64,000 nt of DNA. Origin: Trinickia soli (GTDB taxonomy: Bacteria; Pseudomonadota; Gammaproteobacteria; Burkholderiales; Burkholderiaceae). The notes beneath the pieces were generated by a model, which saw nothing but the letters and a program-made list of their open reading frames with translations, made no database searches and was not told where the DNA came from. Location of the stretch: contig NZ_PNYB01000008.1 in NCBI RefSeq assembly GCF_002879855.1, forward strand, positions 62,001 to 126,000, in the 5' to 3' direction. Every line of letters begins with the position of its first letter. Position 1 is the first letter of the stretch. Positions 34,529 through 42,176 of the stretch are shown in pieces. A program made the translations under genes and the position numbers.

Positions 34529-35284
34529 ATGAAGATCGTCGTCATGGGTGGCACTGGGTTGATCGGCTCGAAGACTGTCGCCATTCTTCGGCAGAAGGGC
34601 CACGAAGTGATTGCGGCCTCGCCGCAGAACGGTGTCAACAGCATCACCGGCGAGGGACTCGAAAACGCCATGCGCGGTGCAAAGGTGGTGGTCGATCTCG
34701 CCAACTCGCCCTCGTTCGAAGACAAAGCGGTCATGGAATTCTTCGAGACCTCCGGCCGCAATCTGTTGGCAGCGGAGGCGGCGGCTGACGTTGAACACCA
34801 TGTCGCACTTTCGATCGTTGGAACGGACCGTACGCCCGAGAACGGCTATTTCCGTGCGAAGGTGGCTCAAGAGAAGCTGGTCGTCGCATCCGGGATCCCG
34901 TACACGATCATCCGTTCCACACAGTTCATGGAATTTCTCGGCGGCATCGCGGCGGCCGGTACGGAAGGCAATGTAGTCCGACTCTCGCCCGGCCTGTTCC
35001 AACCCATCGCATCGGATGATGTCGCCGCGTTCGTGGCCGATGTCGCGTTGGCGGCGCCGCGCAACGGCATCGTCGAAATTGCAGGCCCCGAGCGCGCGCC
35101 ATTCGATCAAATCGTCGCTCGCTACCTGAAGGCGGTGGGCGATTCGCGCGAGGTCGTGCGTGACCCTCAGGCGCGATATTTCGGCGGTCTCGTCGAAGAG
35201 CACTCACTCGTGCCGTTGGGTGAGGCCCGTCTCGGTAGCATCGGTTTCGACGAATGGTTCCGTCGCTCGCAGGCGAAAGCGTGA
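34529..35284 (+). CDS. NAD(P)-binding NmrA-like atypical SDR
   Basis: A 251-residue protein with a single Rossmann domain: 'IVVMGGTGLIGSKTVAILRQ' at the N-terminus, and 'PYTIIRSTQFMEFLGGI' with 'GNVVRLSPGLFQPIASDDVA' in the body, typical of NmrA-like atypical SDRs that act as redox sensors or quinone/isoflavone-type reductases. The usual catalytic Tyr-x-x-x-Lys is reduced to a Tyr/Lys arrangement in 'NGYFRAKVAQEKL', common to this branch. GGAGG lies about 8 bases before the ATG. It has no close functional neighbour; the substrate is unknown. Confidence 0.85.
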   Translation: MKIVVMGGTGLIGSKTVAILRQKGHEVIAASPQNGVNSITGEGLENAMRGAKVVVDLANSPSFEDKAVMEFFETSGRNLLAAEAAADVEHHVALSIVGTDRTPENGYFRAKVAQEKLVVASGIPYTIIRSTQFMEFLGGIAAAGTEGNVVRLSPGLFQPIASDDVAAFVADVALAAPRNGIVEIAGPERAPFDQIVARYLKAVGDSREVVRDPQARYFGGLVEEHSLVPLGEARLGSIGFDEWFRRSQAKA

Positions 35285-35306
35285 TCGTAGTCCGCCGGCT
35301 CGGATA

Positions 35307-35419
35307 GCGACTCCCCGCTCCGACGTTGCGCTAACACTGCGCCCAACAAGTGCAGCGCGTTGATGCACAATCAACGCGCTGCACGCGGCACAGCGACTCT
35401 GAGGAATTTCACGCAGTGA
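35307..35419 (+). repeat. Dispersed intergenic repeat, copy B
   Basis: About 113 bp matching 29223-29341. Its core is a perfect 13-bp inverted repeat, GCAGCGCGTTGAT (35352-35364) and ATCAACGCGCTGC (35370-35382), with a 5-base loop. The TTGAT/ATCAA pair here has a 5-base spacer, not the 4-base spacer of an FNR box. It lies between the NmrA-like gene and a LysR gene. Confidence 0.85.
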
Positions 35420-35492
35420 CTGCGTTCTGCCATTGCGGCACCCTGCACTTGGCGATCAACGGTTGGCGTAGCCATCACATGACCACGGCGAG

Positions 35493-36491
35493 CTACAAAA
35501 CTGACAAGCTCCGCCGTGTCCGTCCCACCGCGGGGTCTTGAACCTCGGAATCGGGAGCATAGGGTTGAGCGTTCTGAGTGGACATCGTTGTTCCAGCGAT
35601 GAAATCGATAAACGCACGCACCTTTTGAGGAACATGGCTCCTACTGGGGTAATAGACATACAAGGGGAATACTTCGTCCGGCCACTCCGAAAATAAAACC
35701 TCGAGCTGTCCGTTCTGGAAATATTCATCGAGCCCGATATCAATGACCTGGGCGATGCCATAACCCGCCACGCAAGCGCCGATTTTCGTACCGGCATCCG
35801 TCACCGTCAGATTGCCCCGGACGTCGACGACCATCTTTTGCTGCCCTTTCCAAAACTCCCACTCGAACGGCCTGCCTGTCGATGGATCGATTGCCAATAT
35901 GCATTCGTGATTGTCTTCAAGCAGTTCACTCGGGTGCTGCGGGCGCCCCCGGCGCGCCAGGTAGGAGGGAGCGGCAACCGTCAGGATGCGAGCGCTGAAT
36001 AAACGGCGGCAAACCAGCGTAGGCAACGATGGCATACCAAAGCGCACGGCGAGATCGAATCCTTCGCTGACCAGGTCTGGAAGCTGGCTCCTGGTTTCGA
36101 GCTTGAGTTGTAGAGACGGATTTTCGCGCAGAAATGCCGTGAGCCGCGGCGCCAGAACCAAGCGCGAAAACAACGCGTCACAGGCAACACGTAGCGTTCC
36201 GCGAACCGAGGAACTGTGCTCGGCAGCCTCGGTCGTTGCCTCGTCGATTCCTTGCAGGTGCGGCAGCACTCGCGTCAGGAGGTCATGGCCTGCTTCAGTG
36301 ACCTCAACATGACGGCTCGTTCGATTCACAAGCCGGGCGCCGAGCCGATCCTCAAGCCGGGCAACGGCCCTGCTTACGGCCGGTTGCGTTTTTCCGAGGC
36401 GCTCCGCGGCACGCCCGAAGCTTTGGGTGTCGGCTACGGCTGCGAGCGCAATCAAGCCGCCCACCAGTCCTCCATCAAGCTCTTCCATCAT
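35493..36491 (-). CDS. LysR-family regulator, divergent from a small NTF2-like gene
   Basis: A 332-residue regulator. The helix-turn-helix is 'TQSFGRAAERLGKTQPAVSR' with 'LEDRLGARLVNRTSRHVEVT'. The effector domain runs to 'SRSHVPQKVRAFIDFIA', and a 30-residue tail follows. The ATG at 36491 is used because the frame to 36563 precedes the family start by over 20 residues. It is divergent from the NTF2-like gene (36595), about 100 bp away, which is the likely target. Confidence 0.87.
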   Translation of the reverse strand: MMEELDGGLVGGLIALAAVADTQSFGRAAERLGKTQPAVSRAVARLEDRLGARLVNRTSRHVEVTEAGHDLLTRVLPHLQGIDEATTEAAEHSSSVRGTLRVACDALFSRLVLAPRLTAFLRENPSLQLKLETRSQLPDLVSEGFDLAVRFGMPSLPTLVCRRLFSARILTVAAPSYLARRGRPQHPSELLEDNHECILAIDPSTGRPFEWEFWKGQQKMVVDVRGNLTVTDAGTKIGACVAGYGIAQVIDIGLDEYFQNGQLEVLFSEWPDEVFPLYVYYPSRSHVPQKVRAFIDFIAGTTMSTQNAQPYAPDSEVQDPAVGRTRRSLSVL

Positions 36492-36594
36492 CGATGCGTT
36501 TCCGTAATAGCAGGAATGCCCGACTTGCAGTGGTGCGAGGCGGCACGAGGCATCACTATACAAGTCATCCCAATTTCATCAAACAGGAGCAGCA

Positions 36595-36990
36595 ATGAAC
36601 CAAACATCCGCAGTTGCGTCGCTCATCAATGACTATTTCAATCTCGCTTACGATCCGACCAGTCGCAAGTTCGACAATATCTTCCATTCGCAGTGCCTGA
36701 TTCAATGGTTGAACAACGACACATTTCAATCGATGACAGCCAACGATTATCAAACACTCATCTATGGACGCCCCAGCCCATTGTCAATGGATGCTCCGCG
36801 CGACGAGGGCGTTATCGATATTAATCACATTTCGGCACATCTGTCTGCAGCGACCGTACGCGTTCGAATCGGGCATAAATCATTCGTAGATCATCTCATC
36901 CTTCATGAGATAGATAAAAAATGGTTGATCACCAACAAAACCTCTTTTATTGCATGCGATCGATCAAGCATATCGTCGACGCAAAATTAA
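36595..36990 (+). CDS. NTF2/SnoaL-like small protein
   Basis: A 131-residue single-domain protein. The N-terminal helix ('VASLINDYFNLAYDPTSRKF') and mixed beta-strand body ending 'LILHEIDKKWLITNKTSFIA' fit the NTF2-like fold, specifically the putative lumazine-binding/nuclear-transport-factor type that often sits beside LysR genes. GGAGCAGCA precedes the ATG. Its base composition is lower in GC than the neighbours. The function is unknown; members bind small hydrophobic ligands. Confidence 0.7.
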   Translation: MNQTSAVASLINDYFNLAYDPTSRKFDNIFHSQCLIQWLNNDTFQSMTANDYQTLIYGRPSPLSMDAPRDEGVIDINHISAHLSAATVRVRIGHKSFVDHLILHEIDKKWLITNKTSFIACDRSSISSTQN

Positions 36991-37002
36991 CCACGCCGGT
37001 TG

Positions 37003-37269
37003 ATGGGAAACGCCTCGAATCGGACGCTGCGCGCCGCCGCATTTCTTTCGTTTCTCTTTCATTTAACGGCGCACGCGGACGTTGCGACCGAAATTGACGA
37101 GGGATTGGCGAAATCGCGCCGCCAATCTCCTGAGCGTGCACGGCGCGCATCGGCCATCATTGATCGATCTCGAGACATCGAGGGTGTGCGCACAATGTGG
37201 GATGCGACGCTGACTCGCGTTGTCAGCCGCGGCTCTCGAATCGGCAACCACCGAATAGGGATCCGCTAA
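37003..37269 (+). CDS. Possible small exported protein
   Basis: An 88-residue frame with a fair signal peptide ('LRAAAFLSFLFHLTAHADVA'). Its TAA overlaps the ATG of the acyltransferase gene, which favours a real gene. The mature part is Arg-rich and matches nothing I know, and the ribosome site is poor, so it may be spurious. Confidence 0.35.
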   Translation: MGNASNRTLRAAAFLSFLFHLTAHADVATEIDEGLAKSRRQSPERARRASAIIDRSRDIEGVRTMWDATLTRVVSRGSRIGNHRIGIR

Positions 37270-38390
37270 TGAATCAAGGCAATCATGTTGGGCAAATCGA
37301 TCAACTGACAGGACTGCGCGCATTCCTCGCATTGTGGGTCGTCACGCGCCATCTGTTTTATCCATTCGAGAACGGCGCTTTCATCGATTTCGGTATCCGC
37401 TTCGCCGCGTTCGACCATGGGTACCTTGGCGTCGACGGTTTTTTCATCCTGAGCGGCTTTATCCTCGCCTACAACTACGCCAACGGCAAGCCGCTCGACT
37501 ATCGGGCTTTCGTTGGCGCACGGATCGCGCGCATCTATCCGATCCATTTCGTGACGTTGCTGGGCGCGATCGGCTTGGTGTTCCTCAAGCAGTTCGTTTT
37601 CCACAAGCATGTCATCGGTACCGGGCAAAACACTTATCCGGCGCTCGCGGCCAATGTCGTGTTGCTCAATGCCTGGTCATTCAAATTCGTGACCGGATGG
37701 AACGACGTGGCCTGGTCGGTCAGTGCGGAATGGTTCGCCTATGTCTTCTTCCCGCTCTTCGTGGCACTGGCGCCCGCACGTAACCGGCTCTTTGCCGTAG
37801 TGCTGCTACTCGTGCCGGCCGGCGCGCTGGCCGTCATCGAGTGGCGCTCGTCCGCCGCATTGTCGTTGCCCGGAGGACTCGCGCGATTGATCCCGGAGTT
37901 CTACGCCGGCGTCTTGCTGTTTCGGCTGCGCAGCAGCTCGGGATTCGCCTCGCTGCCGCGCGCATTGGGTCTCGCGGCGATCGGCGTTATCGCGCTCGGC
38001 ATCGCCGTGCAACTCGACACGTTGACCGTTGCGGGCCTGGGCCTGTTGATCTTCGCGCTGTCATCCAACGCCGATCTGGTCGCGCCCCTGCTAGCCTTTC
38101 GCCCGATCGTTTACCTCGGCGAGATTTCGTACTGCCTCTACATGGTGCAACGCTTTCCGATGGAGGGCCTATCGCTCGCCCGCAAAGCCAGCACCGCACT
38201 CGCAGGCTCGCCGCTCATGCAACTGATCGTATTGCTCGCGACGCTGCTCGTGGTGAGCCACTGGGCCCATCGGCTCATCGAACTGCCCGGCAGGAAATGG
38301 CTGCGACGCGTGCTCTCAGCCCGGCAGGTCCGGCCGCGGACCGTGGCGACGCACGGCCCGCAGAGCGCGGCCGGCGTGGTGCGCGAGTAA
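37269..38390 (+). CDS. Acyltransferase 3 family membrane protein
   Basis: A 373-residue inner-membrane O-acyltransferase with about ten hydrophobic segments. The family start 'LTGLRAFLALWVVTRHLFYP' carries the conserved Arg-His pair, and 'GVDGFFILSGFILAYNYA' is the second signature. Such enzymes acetylate or acylate surface polysaccharides, LPS or exported lipids. It stands alone apart from a possible small upstream gene, so the acceptor is not known. The TAATG overlap sets the start at 37269. Confidence 0.88.
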   Translation: MNQGNHVGQIDQLTGLRAFLALWVVTRHLFYPFENGAFIDFGIRFAAFDHGYLGVDGFFILSGFILAYNYANGKPLDYRAFVGARIARIYPIHFVTLLGAIGLVFLKQFVFHKHVIGTGQNTYPALAANVVLLNAWSFKFVTGWNDVAWSVSAEWFAYVFFPLFVALAPARNRLFAVVLLLVPAGALAVIEWRSSAALSLPGGLARLIPEFYAGVLLFRLRSSSGFASLPRALGLAAIGVIALGIAVQLDTLTVAGLGLLIFALSSNADLVAPLLAFRPIVYLGEISYCLYMVQRFPMEGLSLARKASTALAGSPLMQLIVLLATLLVVSHWAHRLIELPGRKWLRRVLSARQVRPRTVATHGPQSAAGVVRE

Positions 38391-38466
38391 GGGGATGGCA
38401 CCGCTGAGAATCTGCCCGCCGCGACACCGTTACTGCGCTCACTTATCGCAGGAGCGATTGCTTGCA

Positions 38467-39219
38467 CTATGCCCTGAGCGGGATGGTCAACGCACCCTGA
38501 CCACCATCGACGCCGAACTGTTGTCCCGTTACCCATGAGGCGTGCGGGCTCAGCAGAAAGTCGGCAAGTGCCGCCGTGTCATCGCCTGTTCCGAGCCGCC
38601 CGAGTGGATTCGCACGCGACAGGCGTGCTACCGCCGGCTCGGATGCGGTCAGACGGGCGGACATCGCGGAAAGGGTCAACCCAGGATGGATGCAATTGAC
38701 GCGTATTCCTCTATCGGCATACGTTGCGGCCGCTGATTGAGCGAGCGCCCCGACAGCCGCTTTCGCGCTGGCGACGGCCTCATGGTTGGGAAAGCCTGTC
38801 CTCGCCGCCACGCTCCCGATCAAGACAGCACTGCCGGCCGTACGCTGCGAGATCAACTCGCGTACGAACGCGCGTAAGACATTCCATGCGGACAAATAGT
38901 TTGCGGCCAGAACCTGATTCAGTTCAGCGTCGGACGTCAGATGGATCGGCTTAATCACAATCGAGCCCACGCAATGGGCCATCCCCTCGGGCGGGCCGAA
39001 CTGCGCGACTCCGCACTCCAGCGCGCGTTGGACGGTCTCGGCATCGGTCACGTCGGCAGGACACACCAGCACGGGGTCTGCATCGAGCGAATCCGCCAGA
39101 GCCGCCAACCTATCCGGCTCTCGTGCCGTGAGCACGATTGGAATGCCTTTGCTGCTCAGGCGGCGAGCCAGCGCGCTACCGATTGCGCCGCTTGCGCCTG
39201 TAATCCATACGAAAGCCAT
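38467..39219 (-). CDS. SDR-family oxidoreductase
   Basis: A 250-residue short-chain dehydrogenase. The N-terminal motif 'VWITGASGAIGSALARRLSS' binds NAD(P). The active site is Ser in 'SAVLIGSVAARTGFPNH', but where most SDRs have Tyr-x-x-x-Lys this one reads 'HEAVASAKAAVGAL': the Lys is kept and the Tyr is not evident. It may be catalytically altered. GGAAG precedes the ATG at 39219; the frame to 39327 lacks signals. The substrate is unknown. Confidence 0.82.
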   Translation of the reverse strand: MAFVWITGASGAIGSALARRLSSKGIPIVLTAREPDRLAALADSLDADPVLVCPADVTDAETVQRALECGVAQFGPPEGMAHCVGSIVIKPIHLTSDAELNQVLAANYLSAWNVLRAFVRELISQRTAGSAVLIGSVAARTGFPNHEAVASAKAAVGALAQSAAATYADRGIRVNCIHPGLTLSAMSARLTASEPAVARLSRANPLGRLGTGDDTAALADFLLSPHASWVTGQQFGVDGGQGALTIPLRA

Positions 39220-39574
39220 AGCGCTTCCACAGTGTTCGAGGAACATAGAGCAGGCTCGGCAGCAGGCCGAACCGTTTCGTTTCTCCACGCGTAGAACCCC
39301 GTTCCCAGCGAAGAGAACCTTCGTCACAAAGTGTACGCCATTTCGCTACGCGATGAAACGCCATATCGCGACATCGCCTCACAAACGCCAGCATCGAGCA
39401 ACCTCTCTCGCTAACCCGACAACCTCGTACGGGCGGGCGCTCAAGCGAATCTGCACGTCACAACGTCAATACACGGCCATGCCGACACGATGCCCGCAAT
39501 TCAAGCATTGAACCGCAAAAACGTTTCATCAAATGAAGCAATTATCAGACGCAGCTGCGTTGGCAGACGGACAA
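39220..39574. other. Intergenic region without a gene
   Basis: A 355-bp gap between the SDR and the NhaR-like gene, both leftward. It should contain the SDR promoter. No repeat, RNA or convincing open frame is seen; the frame at 39128-39511 on the plus strand overlaps the SDR start and looks spurious. Confidence 0.35.
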
Positions 39575-40474
39575 TCAACGCTGCGCCGGGGCCGCTCCCG
39601 CAATCAGACGGTCCAGCCATTCGGTTCGCTGGCGGCGCGGCGTCGTGATCGCGTAGAAGCGTTCCTGCAAGTCCGCGGATTGCCCCACGATCACCAGACT
39701 GCCGGTTCGAATCTCATCCTGTACGACGACTTCCGGCAATACGGCGAGCCAACCGCTGTCGCGCGCGATAAGCCGAAGCATCGCCATATCGTCGACTTCG
39801 GCCCTCACCCGCGGTTTCACTCCGGCGGAAAGGCACATGGCGTCGAACTGAGCTCTAAAGACGTTCCGAGGACCAGGCAGCGCGATATCGGCGCCATCCA
39901 GGTCGTCGGGAATACGCAGCGTGCGCTGCGACCAATCCTTGGCGGGACCCACGAGCGAGATCGCCTGGCTACCTAGAAAGCGGGATTGCAAAGGGCGGTC
40001 CGGGTCGGACGGCACCGGTTGATTGGCAAGGACGACGTCGAGTTTGTGCTGAAGCAGGCGGTCCAGCAATCCTTCGAGCAAACCGGACTCCAACGTCAGC
40101 AGCACGGCAGGGTCCATGAGCAGCGGGCGAATCCAGTTCTCCTGGTAGTTGCGCGACATGGTGGCGACACTGCCCACACGCATCCGCACCATCCCCTCGC
40201 GTTGCCCATGAACGTGCCCGAGCATCTCCTGCCCTAGCCCGAAAATGTCTTCGGCATACGAAAACACCAGCTGGCCAGTATGAGTGGGGCTCAGGCGCCT
40301 GCGCTCTCGTTCGAACAGGGGCTCGCCCAGCCGATCCTCCAATTGCCTGATTTGTGCGGACAGGGCGGACTGAGAGACGTGCAACTCGGTCGCCGCACGC
40401 GTCAGATGGCCTGTCTTCGCCACTCTCCAGAAATAGAAGAGATGGCGAAAGTTGAGCTGGTCCAGGTCAATCAT
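39575..40474 (-). CDS. NhaR-like LysR regulator of the Dab transporter
   Basis: A 299-residue regulator. The N-terminus 'LNFRHLFYFWRVAKTGHLTR' and 'RLSPTHTGQLVFSYAEDIFG' match the NhaR branch of the LysR family, distinguished by the 'FYFW' motif in helix 1. It is divergent from the DabB gene with 94 bp between, which is the arrangement seen in many dab loci. It probably senses ion or carbon status and activates dabAB. Expression of the regulator itself is likely autoregulated from the shared region. Confidence 0.88.
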   Translation of the reverse strand: MIDLDQLNFRHLFYFWRVAKTGHLTRAATELHVSQSALSAQIRQLEDRLGEPLFERERRRLSPTHTGQLVFSYAEDIFGLGQEMLGHVHGQREGMVRMRVGSVATMSRNYQENWIRPLLMDPAVLLTLESGLLEGLLDRLLQHKLDVVLANQPVPSDPDRPLQSRFLGSQAISLVGPAKDWSQRTLRIPDDLDGADIALPGPRNVFRAQFDAMCLSAGVKPRVRAEVDDMAMLRLIARDSGWLAVLPEVVVQDEIRTGSLVIVGQSADLQERFYAITTPRRQRTEWLDRLIAGAAPAQR

Positions 40475-40540
40475 TCTCTTTTATGTATCAAATAGTTCCA
40501 ATCAATGAATTTTACAGAACAAGAAACGAAGTGCAACATC

Positions 40541-40555
40541 GTGACACCCTGTCAC
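40541..40555. promoter_or_regulatory. Inverted repeat in the dab divergent region
   Basis: GTGACA and TGTCAC separated by CCC, 13 bp before the DabB start. It could be a LysR operator half or a downstream binding site. The DabB start lacks a clear ribosome site nearby. Confidence 0.45.
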
Positions 40556-40568
40556 AACCCTCCCAACC

Positions 40569-42155
40569 ATGAACCTTGCGAACCTGATGGCGCTCGCGTG
40601 CGCGCTCACGCCAATCGGTCTGATGTCAACCGCCGCCCTCTCCGCCCTCGTCGGGGTGCGAAGCCCAACCACGCAATGGAAGCGGTTTGCTTTCCTCGCG
40701 CAATTGGGCCTGGTGGCCGCGCTGTCGACAGTCGTGCTGCAGTTTCTCTCACCACACATTGGCCCTGTTCAACTGTCGCGCTGGGTTGCGGTTGAACCGT
40801 TCGGCGCCTGCGTGGCCCTCCTGGTTCAGCTGCTCGCCACCGTCATTGGCGTGTTTTCGGCGCGCTACCTGGAGGGCGAACCCGATCAGCAGCGCTATAT
40901 CGCAGCGCTCGCCAGTGTGCTGGCCTCCGTTCATCTTCTGCTGCTTGCGAACCACTGGCTGGTGCTGATCGTCTCGTGGTCCTTCGCCGGGTCTGCATTG
41001 CGGCGCCTGCTATGTTTTTATCGGGATCGTCCGCTTGCAATGCTGGCAGCGCATAAGAAGCGCGTGGCAGACAGACTCGCCGACATACTCCTTCTCGCCG
41101 CAGCCGCGCTTGCATGGTCGACGGTAGGCAGCGGTTCCTTCTCGGATCTGTGGCTGCATCTTGCTCGCGACGGTGCTTCGCTCCCACTGCAAATCAGCGC
41201 AGTCTGCCTCGCATTGGCGGCAGTTTTCCGGACAGCCCTGCTACCGATGCACGGGTGGCTGATTCAGGTCATGGAAGCGCCGACGCCAGTGTCCGCGCTA
41301 ATGCATGCAGGCGTGGTCAACCTTGGCGGCTACGTGCTGATCAGATTCGCGCCGCTGCTGAACCATGCGCCGGCCGCGTGCTGGCTTCTGGTGGCCCTCG
41401 GGCTCGGCACTGCCGTGCTCGCGGGACTGGTGCTACTCACCCGAACCAGCATCAAAGTCCGGCTCGCGTGGTCGACCGTAGCGCAGATGGGATTCATGCT
41501 GCTCGAATGCGGATTGGGCCTCTACACGATGGCGGCACTCCATCTCATCGGCCACTCGCTGTACAAGGCTCACGCTTTCCTCTCCGCTTCGACGATTGTG
41601 CGCGAGACCAAACTGAAGGCGATGCGTGGCCAGACGTCCTTCTCGCTAATGAGCCTGATGGCGGCGCCCGCGTTCGCCGCATCGAGCGTCGCCGCGGTTC
41701 AGTTCTTCGTCGGGCATACCGCCTGGCCGTGGTGGTGGAGCGGTGCGCTGGCGCTGGCCTGGGCTCCCCTCTTTTGGCTACCGGCCGATCGTCAGGACGG
41801 CGCGATCGCGGCCTTATGGCGCGTCCTCTTCGGATGGGGTATCGCCGCAGCGCTGACGACGATTACCGCTGTCGGACATGCGCTGCCGCTTGGCGTACCC
41901 GATACGCCAAACGATGCTGCAGGCGGCGTCGCGTTGGCAGGTGTGGCGCTCATGTACCTGTCTCTCGTCGCCTTGCAGGTATGCCCCGAAAGGCTGAATA
42001 CGTGGCGGCGATGGAGCTATGCGGGGTTCTACATCGACGAGTTCTCCACGCGCCTCGCTCTGCGCTTTTGGCCGACGCGCTGGACTGCTGCCGCGACAGC
42101 GGCACCGCGCGAGCACACGATGAAAGGCTCGATGGTCGCGGTAGCGGCCGAGTGA
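40569..42155 (+). CDS. dabB: DabB, NuoL-like proton-conducting subunit of the DAB transporter
   Basis: A 528-residue membrane protein of the complex-I antiporter-like family, with about 12-14 hydrophobic segments. The conserved block 'MHGWLIQVMEAPTPVSALMH' followed by 'AGVVNLGGYVLIRFAPLL' is that of NuoL/MrpA-type subunits. In DAB complexes it powers vectorial CO2 hydration by DabA using the proton or cation gradient. It is 21 bp upstream of dabA. Without dabA next to it this would be read as an orphan Mrp/Nuo subunit; the pairing settles it. Confidence 0.87.
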   Translation: MNLANLMALACALTPIGLMSTAALSALVGVRSPTTQWKRFAFLAQLGLVAALSTVVLQFLSPHIGPVQLSRWVAVEPFGACVALLVQLLATVIGVFSARYLEGEPDQQRYIAALASVLASVHLLLLANHWLVLIVSWSFAGSALRRLLCFYRDRPLAMLAAHKKRVADRLADILLLAAAALAWSTVGSGSFSDLWLHLARDGASLPLQISAVCLALAAVFRTALLPMHGWLIQVMEAPTPVSALMHAGVVNLGGYVLIRFAPLLNHAPAACWLLVALGLGTAVLAGLVLLTRTSIKVRLAWSTVAQMGFMLLECGLGLYTMAALHLIGHSLYKAHAFLSASTIVRETKLKAMRGQTSFSLMSLMAAPAFAASSVAAVQFFVGHTAWPWWWSGALALAWAPLFWLPADRQDGAIAALWRVLFGWGIAAALTTITAVGHALPLGVPDTPNDAAGGVALAGVALMYLSLVALQVCPERLNTWRRWSYAGFYIDEFSTRLALRFWPTRWTAAATAAPREHTMKGSMVAVAAE

Positions 42156-42176
42156 CAAACGACATTGGGAAAACAT

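Noticed and set aside
29277-35382. The TTGAT/ATCAA palindrome of repeat copy B as an FNR box
   Set aside because: Its spacer is 5 bases, not 4, and it forms the centre of a longer perfect hairpin; a hairpin or REP-like reading fits better.
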